DNA from: Nesterenkonia alkaliphila
GTDB taxonomy: Bacteria; Actinomycetota; Actinomycetes; Actinomycetales; Micrococcaceae
Assembly (NCBI RefSeq): GCF_009758175.1
Contig: NZ_WRPM01000069.1
Coordinates: forward strand, 1 to 60,124
Length of the DNA stretch: 60,124 bases
Direction: 5' to 3'
Shown: positions 53,515 to 60,124 of the stretch, piece after piece
Layout: every line of letters starts with the position of its first letter
Position numbering within the stretch: the first letter of the stretch is position 1
Position numbers and translations under genes: made by a program
Notes under the pieces: model-generated
What the model was told of the DNA's origin: nothing
What the model saw: the letters and a program-made list of their open reading frames with translations, nothing else
Databases searched by the model: none

Positions 53515-54720
53515 TCAGCGCAGGCGCTGCCCCTTGCGCCACACTGCATACGTCATCGGCATCCCTGGACGGTAGGCCAAATGGATGGCTCTGGGTGCGT
53601 CCAGCATGTGCAGGTCCGCACGTTTGCCGACTTCGAGAGAGCCGACTTCGTGGTGAGCCCCCAGAGAGACCGCGGCGCTGAAGGTGGCGGCACGGATGGC
53701 TTCCTTGAGGCTCAGACGCATCTGCAGCACGGCTGTGCTGACATTGAAGTTCATCGAGGTGGTGTAGCTGGTGCCGGGGTTGCAGTTGGAGGCCAGCGCG
53801 ATGGCGACTCCTGCGTCAAGCAGCTGCCGGGCCGGGGCCAGGGGCTGACGGGTGGAGAGGTCGCAGGCAGGAAGGCATGTGGCCGTGGTCCCGGGGGTGC
53901 CTTCGGCCTGCCCGGCGTCCCAGCCCGCCCAGGTGCTTTGCAGTGCCTCGATGTCAGCTTCACTGAGGTAGTTGACATGGTCGACGCTGGCTGCGCCGAG
54001 CTCCACGGCCAGTTGCACACCGGGGCCCTGGCCGAGCTGGTTTCCGTGAACTCGCAGTCCGAGGCCTGCCTCTTTCGCTGCGCTGAGCACCTGCCGCGAC
54101 TGGTCGGCGGTGAAGGCTCCTTCCTCGCAGAAGACGTCGGCCCATTGGACGTGCTGGCTGACAGCCTCCAACATGGGGCCGGCTGCCAGGGCGGTGTAGG
54201 ACTCCGCCTTCTCACCCGGAGGAACGAGGTGGGCACCCAGGTAGGTGACGGCGTCGACCTCACCTGCCTGTCGCAGTTCGTCCAGCAGCCGGGCGTGCCG
54301 GGCTTCCTCATCCAGGCTGAGTCCGTAGCCGGTCTTCGTCTCCAGGTAAGTGGTCCCCCCTGCGACAGCCTCAGCGATGCGTCGACTCACCAGGGTCTTC
54401 AGCTGTGCGTCGGAGGCTTTCCGCGTGGCTTCCACCGTGGTGCTGATCCCACCTGCCACGTAGTCGGCCCCCGCCATCCGAGCTTCAAACTCTTCACTGC
54501 GATCGCCGTCGAAGACCAGGTGGGTGTGGGAGTCCACCCAGCCGGGCAGCACAGTCCGGCCGGCGGCGTCGAACCTCTCGTCGGCCGGGGGGGCCTGGTC
54601 AGCGGATCCGATCCAGGCGATGCGGCCGCCCTCGATAATGAGGGCCGCATCACGCAGCACCCGGTCAGCCTGATCCACTGTGACCAGTTCCCCAATATTC
54701 GTAATGAGCGTGGTGGTCAT
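53515..54720 (-). CDS. hutI: imidazolonepropionase
   Basis: A 401-residue amidohydrolase-superfamily enzyme, imidazolonepropionate to N-formimino-L-glutamate. VLPGWVDSHTHLVFDGDRSEEF carries the HxH metal site, TYLETKTGYGL and LRVHGNQLG follow, and ASNCNPGTSYTTSMNF carries the catalytic Asn-Cys region. Start ATG with GAGGAG. Third in the minus-strand hut run. Confidence 0.93.
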   Translation of the reverse strand: MTTTLITNIGELVTVDQADRVLRDAALIIEGGRIAWIGSADQAPPADERFDAAGRTVLPGWVDSHTHLVFDGDRSEEFEARMAGADYVAGGISTTVEATRKASDAQLKTLVSRRIAEAVAGGTTYLETKTGYGLSLDEEARHARLLDELRQAGEVDAVTYLGAHLVPPGEKAESYTALAAGPMLEAVSQHVQWADVFCEEGAFTADQSRQVLSAAKEAGLGLRVHGNQLGQGPGVQLAVELGAASVDHVNYLSEADIEALQSTWAGWDAGQAEGTPGTTATCLPACDLSTRQPLAPARQLLDAGVAIALASNCNPGTSYTTSMNFNVSTAVLQMRLSLKEAIRAATFSAAVSLGAHHEVGSLEVGKRADLHMLDAPRAIHLAYRPGMPMTYAVWRKGQRLR

Positions 54721-54781
54721 AGCGAGCTCCTCTCGCAGCGAAGCTGTGGTGTGAAGGTTGAGAAGATTTTCTGGTCAGTCC

Positions 54782-56116
54782 TCATGTGAGAGCCACGATG
54801 AGATAGGCCAGCGGGGTGGCGATCACCAGCGACAGCACAACACGCTGGAACCAAATGACAAGCATGTGCCAGAGCTTCACCGGAATCTCTGTAGCCAGCA
54901 CCGAGGGCACCATCGCGGAGAAGAAGATCACTGCCGAGACGCACAGCACGCCGATGACCAGTCGCAGCACCTCGGACTCGTGGCCGGCTACGAGCGTAGC
55001 CGGCAGGAACATCTCAGCCACGCCGACTGCGGCAGCTGTGGAGGCCAGCCCCGGGTCTGGCAGTTGGACGACCCAGGCAAAGGGGTAGAAGAGATAGCCG
55101 ATCCATTCGAAGACCGGGGTGTGAAGTGCCAGCACGAGTCCGATGAGCCCCACCGACATAATGGAGGGCAGGATCTGCATCGACATCAGCAGACCGTCTC
55201 GGAAGTTTGTCAGCACATTCTTCCACAGCGGCGGAGCAGTACGCAGTGCCTGACCGGCCTCACCCCAGGCCGCGTTGACCCGACCGTTGGTGATCTTCTC
55301 CTCCGGTTTGGGCTCGACGCCGGGATAGTAGTCCTCACCGATAGTGCGCAGCGGCGGGATGCGCACCACGATAGCGGTGACTGCGAAGGTCACCACCAGG
55401 GTGAGGAAGAAGTACCAGAGCCAGATGCCCATCAGGTCCAGGGTATTGGCCACCACGATCATGAAGGTGGCGGAGACCGTGGAGAACCCCGTGGCGATGA
55501 TCGCTGCCTCCTTGGCGTTGTACCGCCCGCTTTTGTACACCCGGTTGGTGATCAGCAGCCCGACCGAGTAGCTGCCCACGAAGGAGGCCACAGCATCGAT
55601 TGCTGAGCGTCCCGGCGTTCGCCACAGCGGACGCATCACCGGCCGCAGCAGCACCCCGAGGAACTCCATGAGCCCGTAGCCGACCAGCAGGGCCAGGAAG
55701 ATTGCGCCGACAGGCACCAGCAGCCCCACCGGGATGACCAGGGCATTGTAGAGGAACGGCCCCAGATCCGGGTCGAAGAGCCACCCCGGTCCGTAGTCGG
55801 AGACAATCATTGACCCGGCCACCAACCCAAGGATGTTGAGGAAAGCGAAGACTGTCCGCAGCGGTGACTGCCGCCACCGGCCTGAGACGAACGGGTAGGC
55901 CGTGCCGGCGGCGATCAGGGTTAGCGCGACATACCTGTCGGCGTCGCCGAGCCCTTCGCGCAGAAAGGTCACGAGGTGATCCAGGGGGATCGTGCTGTTC
56001 TCACCGATGGTGATCGGGACGAAGAACATGAAGACGCCGATGCCGCTGTAGAGGAAGAACCGCCAGACAGCCGGGGGCCGCGCAGGGGTGGTCGGGGGAG
56101 TTTCTGCTGTGGTCAT
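54782..56116 (-). CDS. YjiH/Gate-domain permease, probable hut transporter
   Basis: A polytopic membrane protein of about 444 residues with around ten hydrophobic segments and two nucleoside-recognition (Gate) regions, including SAIDAVASFVGSYSVGLLIT and STVSATFMIVVANTLD. The N-terminal VPITIGENSTIPLDHLV is typical of YjiH proteins. Because it sits between hutU and hutI, histidine or urocanate uptake is likely, but that is inferred from context. Start ATG 56116 after AGCGAGAG. Confidence 0.82.
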   Translation of the reverse strand: MTTAETPPTTPARPPAVWRFFLYSGIGVFMFFVPITIGENSTIPLDHLVTFLREGLGDADRYVALTLIAAGTAYPFVSGRWRQSPLRTVFAFLNILGLVAGSMIVSDYGPGWLFDPDLGPFLYNALVIPVGLLVPVGAIFLALLVGYGLMEFLGVLLRPVMRPLWRTPGRSAIDAVASFVGSYSVGLLITNRVYKSGRYNAKEAAIIATGFSTVSATFMIVVANTLDLMGIWLWYFFLTLVVTFAVTAIVVRIPPLRTIGEDYYPGVEPKPEEKITNGRVNAAWGEAGQALRTAPPLWKNVLTNFRDGLLMSMQILPSIMSVGLIGLVLALHTPVFEWIGYLFYPFAWVVQLPDPGLASTAAAVGVAEMFLPATLVAGHESEVLRLVIGVLCVSAVIFFSAMVPSVLATEIPVKLWHMLVIWFQRVVLSLVIATPLAYLIVALT

Positions 56117-56167
56117 GATCTCTCGCTTACGGTCTCTCAAGGGGAGGTTGGTGAAGTGAGCCTGTCA

Positions 56168-57859
56168 TCAGCCGGCCGGGCTCATCGGGATGCGGACTCC
56201 GCGCTCGGCGGAGACCTGAGCCGCGCGCTCGTAGCCGGCGTCGACGTGCCGGATGACGCCCATGGCTGGATCATTGGTCAACAGCGCCTCGAGCTTGGCA
56301 GCAGCCAGCTCGGTGCCGTCAGCCACGCCCACCTGGCCGGCATGGATGGACCTGCCGATACCCACTCCCCCGCCGTGATGGATCGAGACCCAGGTCGCCC
56401 CGGAGCTGGTGGCGGTCAGCGCGTTCAGCAGCGGCCAGTCTGCGATGGCGTCCGAACCGTCGAGCATCGCCTCCGTCTCACGGTAGGGGGAAGCCACTGA
56501 TCCAGAATCAAGGTGGTCACGGCCGATGACGATCGGTGCCTTGACCTTCCCTTCTGCGACCAGTCGGTTGAACAGCAGTCCGGCCCTATGGCGTTCCCCG
56601 TAGCCGAGCCAGCAGATCCGGGCGGGCAGGCCCTCGAACTCGACGTACTCTGCTGCCGCATCGATCCAAGTGTGCAGGTGCTTATTCTCTGGGAAGAGCT
56701 CTTTGATGGCCTCATCGGTGACACGAATATCCTCTGGGTCTCCGGAGAGAGCCACCCAGCGGAACGGACCCAGCCCCTCGCAGAACAGCGGTCGGATGTA
56801 TGCCGGGACGAACCCGGGGAAATCGAATGCTCGCTGGTAACCGGCAGCACGGGCTTCATCGCGGATGGAGTTGCCGTAGTCGAAGACCTCGGCGCCGAGG
56901 TCCTGGAAACCCACCATGGCTTCCACGTGACGTGCCATGGACTCCTGAGCTTTCTTGGTGAAACCGGTCGGGTCCTCTTCGGCCGCAGATTGCCACTCCT
57001 CCACGGTGTAGTCCACAGGCAGATAGGACAACGGGTCGTGGGCCGAGGTCTGATCGGTGACGATGTCGAAGGAGACGTCCCCGGCCTTCTGGCGCTGCAG
57101 CAGCTCTGGGAAGACTTCGGCCGCGTTGCCCACATACCCCACCGACAGCGCCCGCTGCTCCTGCTTCGCTGCGGCGACCTTGGCCAGGGCTGTCTCGAGA
57201 TCGGTCTCCACCTCGTCGAGGTAGCGTTTGGACTTTCGGCGGTTCAGGCGTTCCTCTGAGACGTCCACGATGAGCACCGCTCCCCCATTGAGGGTCACCG
57301 CCAGCGGCTGTGCGCCTCCCATACCTCCACAGCCGCCGGTGAGGGTCAGTGTGCCGGCGAGAGTGTTATTGAAGCGCTTTCGCCCGATGGCGGCGAAGGT
57401 CTCGAAAGTGCCTTGGAGAATGCCTTGGGTGGCGATGTAGATCCAAGAGCCGGCGGTCATCTGCCCGTACATCATCAGCCCCTCGGCCTCCAGCTTGCGG
57501 AACTCGGACCAGGTGGCCCAGTCGCCGACCAGGTTGGAGTTGGCGATCAGCACCCGTGGGGCCCACGTGTTCGTCCGGAGGACGCCCACCGGCTTACCGG
57601 ACTGGACCAGCAGAGTTTCGTCCTCTTCGAGATCTTTGAGCGTCTCCACGATCGCGTCATATGCCTCCCAGCTGCGGGTGGCCCGTCCAGTACCGCCGTA
57701 GACGACCAAATCCTCGGGACGTTCGGCGACCTCGGGATCGAGGTTGTTCATAAGCATGCGCAGCGGAGCCTCGGTCTGCCAAGACTTTGCCGATCGCTGG
57801 GATCCTCGCGGAGCCCTGATCTGTCGGGAGGGGTCGTGCTGGGTGAAGCCTGAAGTCAT
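56168..57859 (-). CDS. hutU: urocanate hydratase
   Basis: A protein of about 563 residues using tightly bound NAD as electrophile: urocanate to 4-imidazolone-5-propanoate. Family blocks: [63 protein letters not shown] and [13 protein letters not shown]. Start ATG 57859 follows GGAAAGG. First gene of the minus-strand run hutU-permease-hutI-hutH. Confidence 0.94.
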   Translation of the reverse strand: MTSGFTQHDPSRQIRAPRGSQRSAKSWQTEAPLRMLMNNLDPEVAERPEDLVVYGGTGRATRSWEAYDAIVETLKDLEEDETLLVQSGKPVGVLRTNTWAPRVLIANSNLVGDWATWSEFRKLEAEGLMMYGQMTAGSWIYIATQGILQGTFETFAAIGRKRFNNTLAGTLTLTGGCGGMGGAQPLAVTLNGGAVLIVDVSEERLNRRKSKRYLDEVETDLETALAKVAAAKQEQRALSVGYVGNAAEVFPELLQRQKAGDVSFDIVTDQTSAHDPLSYLPVDYTVEEWQSAAEEDPTGFTKKAQESMARHVEAMVGFQDLGAEVFDYGNSIRDEARAAGYQRAFDFPGFVPAYIRPLFCEGLGPFRWVALSGDPEDIRVTDEAIKELFPENKHLHTWIDAAAEYVEFEGLPARICWLGYGERHRAGLLFNRLVAEGKVKAPIVIGRDHLDSGSVASPYRETEAMLDGSDAIADWPLLNALTATSSGATWVSIHHGGGVGIGRSIHAGQVGVADGTELAAAKLEALLTNDPAMGVIRHVDAGYERAAQVSAERGVRIPMSPAG

Positions 57860-58013
57860 CGGGAGCCTTTCCACGGTCGAGAAATGTAAAGATTTCACTG
57901 CATGACATACACATTTCATACAATACAACTATGATCTGGGTTACATGCAAGCCTTGGGTGACAGAATCTTCTGTGAGCACCCGTTCCCGAGACCAAAAGT
58001 AGGGCGAGTTTCT
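57860..58013. promoter_or_regulatory. divergent hut control region
   Basis: An AT-rich 154-bp gap between hutU and hutG. GAAAT-N6-ATTTC (57881-57896) and another ATTTC at 57913-57917 give repeated TGAAAT-like half sites, similar to IclR-family operators (TGRAAA/TTTYCA). TATGAT at 57930-57935 is a -10 candidate for hutG. Confidence 0.4.
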
Positions 58014-59030
58014 ATGAGCAGGTTCGTTTCGGCAGCACCCTGGACAGGGAGAGACGATGGGGAGGGATCGGAGCATGCACGGTGGCATTCTGCTGTTCGT
58101 CCGGCCGAGGAGCCCGGCAGCGCCAACACCGATGAACCCCGGCTTGAACCGGCCCAGATCCGGGTGCTGGGGTTCTGCTCCGACGAAGGTGTGCGACGCA
58201 ACGGAGGGCGGCAGGGCGCCGCACAGGGGCCGGCTGCGCTGCGCAGGGCCCTGGCTGCTGCGGCGGTACACGGCCCCCTGGCCTCCGGCGAGCTGAGAGT
58301 GGCGGACCATGGGGACGTTGTCGTGGAAGGCACTGGTCTGGAAGATGGTCAGGCGGCGGCCGGCCGGGTGATTGCCTCGGCACTCGACGCGCCCGGCACG
58401 TCTCTGACCGTCATCCTTGGCGGCGGACACGAAACAGCTTGGGCGTCCTACCTTGGGCTCCGCAGGTCGGAGCTGCTGGGATCAGCCTTCAGACCACTCC
58501 GGTGGGGTGTGTTGAACCTGGACGCACATTTCGATCTGCGCCGGGAGGATCGGCCCACCTCCGGCACCCCGTTCCTGCAAATGGCCCAAGCTGAAGAGGA
58601 AGCCGGCCAAGCTCCCCTGAACTATGCGGTGTTGGGAATAGCGCAGCCTGCCAACACTGGTGTCCTCTTCTCTCGGGCCCGGGAGCTGGGGGCGCACTGG
58701 ATGACTGATGTGGAATGCGCGGAAGCCGGCGCTTCAGGGGTGAGGGCCTTCGTAGAGGAGTTCGCCGCCGAGGTAGATGTGCTCTATCTCAGCATTGATC
58801 TTGACGTCCTTCCTGCAGCAGTTGCCCCAGGAGTTTCAGCCCCGGCAGCGCTGGGTGTCGACACCGGTCTCATCGCGGCTGCTGTCCGCGCCGCAGCCTC
58901 CAGCGGAAAGCTACGACTCCTGGACGTGGTAGAGCTCAACCCTGCGCTTGATGTGGATCAACGGACTGCCAGGACTGCTGCCCGGCTGATCGATGAGGCA
59001 GTCCGTACAATGTACAGCGTTCACATCTGA
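58014..59030 (+). CDS. hutG: formimidoylglutamase
   Basis: About 338 residues, ureohydrolase/arginase fold, splitting N-formimino-L-glutamate into glutamate and formamide. Manganese ligands in LGGGHETAW, NLDAHFDLR and SIDLDVLP. The N-terminal APWTGRDDGEGSEHARWHS is characteristic of actinobacterial HutG. ATG 58014 is chosen with GGGCGAG upstream. Divergent from hutU. Confidence 0.92.
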   Translation: MSRFVSAAPWTGRDDGEGSEHARWHSAVRPAEEPGSANTDEPRLEPAQIRVLGFCSDEGVRRNGGRQGAAQGPAALRRALAAAAVHGPLASGELRVADHGDVVVEGTGLEDGQAAAGRVIASALDAPGTSLTVILGGGHETAWASYLGLRRSELLGSAFRPLRWGVLNLDAHFDLRREDRPTSGTPFLQMAQAEEEAGQAPLNYAVLGIAQPANTGVLFSRARELGAHWMTDVECAEAGASGVRAFVEEFAAEVDVLYLSIDLDVLPAAVAPGVSAPAALGVDTGLIAAAVRAAASSGKLRLLDVVELNPALDVDQRTARTAARLIDEAVRTMYSVHI

Positions 59031-59043
59031 TGAGAGAAAGTGT

Positions 59044-59694
59044 ATGCCGGAGTCTTCCACCCGTACTGTTCAGCGCGCCCTGACTCTGTTGGCCGCGGTG
59101 TGCGAGCAAGGCAATGCCAGCTTGGCTGAAGCAGCTCGGGAGGCTGACCTCTCAGCCAGTACTGCGCTGCGGTTGATGCGGACCCTTGAGTCTTCAGGAT
59201 TCCTTGCCCGCTCTGAGGACGGAATGTTCCGGCCAGGCCCGTGGCTGATCAGATTAGGCGCCAAAACGTTCAGTCGCGAGATGCTGATTCCGCTGAGTCA
59301 TGAGCCGATGGAGTCCGTGGTAGACGCCACGGGGGAATCGGTCTATCTTTCGGTTCCCGGTCTTCATGAGACGGCGATGTACATCGCCATCGTTGAGGGG
59401 ACCTTTTCTGTACGCCATACCAACTGGGTAGGGCGCACTGTTCCGATGGAGGGCTCCGCTGCGGGACAGGTGCTCCGCGGTGAGACGCCGGAGACCGGTT
59501 ACGTGGTGCTGCAGAATACAGTGGAGGACGATGTCACTGCGATCTGTGCCCCCATCTCTGCAGGAGGTCACGTAGTTGCCGCGATGAGCACTCTGGTTCC
59601 CACCTACCGCTTGGACGAGCAGCGACAACGTGCCTGCGGGATCGCGCTGGTGGAAGCGACGGCAAGAGTCTCTGAGGCATTAGGGGATGAGTAG
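59044..59694 (+). CDS. IclR-family regulator of the hut genes
   Basis: A 216-residue IclR protein: an N-terminal winged helix (TRTVQRALTLLAAVCEQGNA, LSASTALRLMRTLESSGFLA) and a C-terminal GAF-like effector domain with TGESVYLSVPG, GSAAGQVLRG and ICAPI. It lies 13 bp after hutG in the same direction, so control of the hut cluster is likely. Start ATG 59044 after GAGAGAAAG. Confidence 0.88.
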   Translation: MPESSTRTVQRALTLLAAVCEQGNASLAEAAREADLSASTALRLMRTLESSGFLARSEDGMFRPGPWLIRLGAKTFSREMLIPLSHEPMESVVDATGESVYLSVPGLHETAMYIAIVEGTFSVRHTNWVGRTVPMEGSAAGQVLRGETPETGYVVLQNTVEDDVTAICAPISAGGHVVAAMSTLVPTYRLDEQRQRACGIALVEATARVSEALGDE

Positions 59695-59761
59695 CCAGTT
59701 AGGCCAGCTGCAAGCGCTGTGCAGCGCCGGGCTGAACTCACCGAGCCCACCCTCTACCTCT

Positions 59762-59911
59762 CTACTGCAGCAGGTCTGCGAACGCTTCGTGAAACTGCTT
59801 GAGCCCTTCCGGCGACAGTCGATGCTTGACATCCCCGCCGTACCAGCGAAAGATCGCGGTTGTAGTGGCTACCTCCTGGAGGCTGAAGTGCGGATAGACG
59901 ATCAGCGCCAC
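59762..59911 (-). pseudogene. possible remnant of a DJ-1/PfpI-like gene
   Basis: A 49-codon reading frame from GTG 59911. It begins ALIVYPHFSLQEVATTTAIF, which resembles the first strand and helix of DJ-1/PfpI proteins, then runs into KHRLSPEGLKQFHEAFADLL and a stop. Family members are about 180-220 residues, so this is probably the stump of a deleted gene next to a transposon end. It could also be a real small protein. Confidence 0.35.
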
Positions 59912-60004
59912 TCAGTTTCTCATAGGGGCCGACGCTACCAGTAACTTGCCTCAGTCAATGACGCACCGTCACCGCGGCCGGTTACGCAGCTCGGCTGTCT
60001 GTAA

Positions 60005-60097
60005 GCGGCCATGAAACACTGCCCATAGGCGGCCACGGAACTGCCCACTGATGGCCAGTGAAACTGCCCGGTGGTGGCCATGAGATCTGCCCACCTG
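60005..60097. repeat. four imperfect tandem 22-24 bp repeats, likely transposon end
   Basis: GGCCA at 60007, 60031, 60053 and 60076 is each followed 13-14 bases later by TGCCC (at 60020, 60042, 60065 and 60088), giving four copies of roughly TGGCCATGAAACTGCCCAC. Serial short repeats of this kind are found at the ends of IS21-type elements. The element body, if present, lies beyond the window. The 300 bp before the repeats contain only the short PfpI-like fragment. Confidence 0.55.
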
Positions 60098-60124
60098 TTC
60101 TTGTACGTATCCCGCCGATGAACT

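Noticed and set aside
59687-59944. 85-residue reading frame after the IclR gene
   Set aside because: It has no recognisable domain, and the opposite strand gives a more protein-like PfpI-type fragment.

Overview
The window reads as chromosome of a high-GC Gram-positive bacterium in the order Micrococcales, probably Micrococcaceae and possibly Nesterenkonia-like. The genus is inference. The order is better supported: mycothiol amidase Mca, BioQ/BioYMN, DUF4307 and DUF501 proteins, a LAxTG class E sorting signal, many strongly acidic secreted proteins, and gene order matching two blocks of the Mycobacterium tuberculosis genome (greA-DUF4307-mca-small membrane protein-YyaL-haemolysin III-cis-prenyltransferase, and eno-divIC-DUF501-ppx with mazG nearby). 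I saw no rRNA, CRISPR array, phage or complete insertion sequence.

Layout. 0-6.3 kb: a lipoprotein, a 1,429-residue secreted protein and a sortase-anchored protein. 6.5-22.6 kb: housekeeping genes, namely a PIN-PhoH ATPase, a cis-prenyltransferase, a PAQR/haemolysin III protein, YyaL, an inserted AbiEi/DUF559-like gene, the mca/DUF4307 divergent pair, greA, ilvA, an AI-2E family permease, a Bax inhibitor-1 protein, and the biotin ECF transporter bioYMN with its repressor bioQ. A perfect BioQ-type operator lies on the bioY promoter.

23.2-33.5 kb is the accessory centrepiece: four short paralogous lipoproteins, a vWF-D/LCCL lipoprotein, a 988-residue AfsR/SARP-type regulator, another lipoprotein and a polytopic membrane protein. 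Five promoters here share one 35-bp layout: two GCTTTAC-like heptamers 11 bp apart, then 11 nt, then a -10-like hexamer. Direct repeats on an 11-bp period are what SARP regulators bind. The embedded regulator and these sites therefore look like a self-contained regulon for cell-envelope proteins. Its function is unknown and I do not recognise it as described.

33.5-43.9 kb: a short-variable-arm tRNA with anticodon UAA, ndh, a membrane-anchored subtilase, ppx, DUF501, divIC and eno; then a lower-GC insert carrying a secreted HExxHxxGxxH protease and a lipoprotein; then add, mazG and dedA. 43.9-51.9 kb: deoA-cdd salvage genes, an M20 amidohydrolase, manC and the sdhCDAB operon behind a perfect 19-bp inverted repeat. 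51.9-59.7 kb: a complete four-enzyme histidine-utilisation cluster (hutH, hutI, hutU, hutG) with a Gate-domain permease and an IclR regulator. The last 0.4 kb holds a short PfpI-like fragment and tandem 22-24 bp repeats that look like a transposon end.

Several genes (trhA, mca, DUF4307, bioY, bioQ, add, the SARP gene) have a TANNNT -10 element only 6-9 nt before the start codon, so leaderless transcription is probably common. Small dispersed DNA motifs are also present: a roughly 65-bp palindromic repeat in three copies and an over-represented 11-mer.
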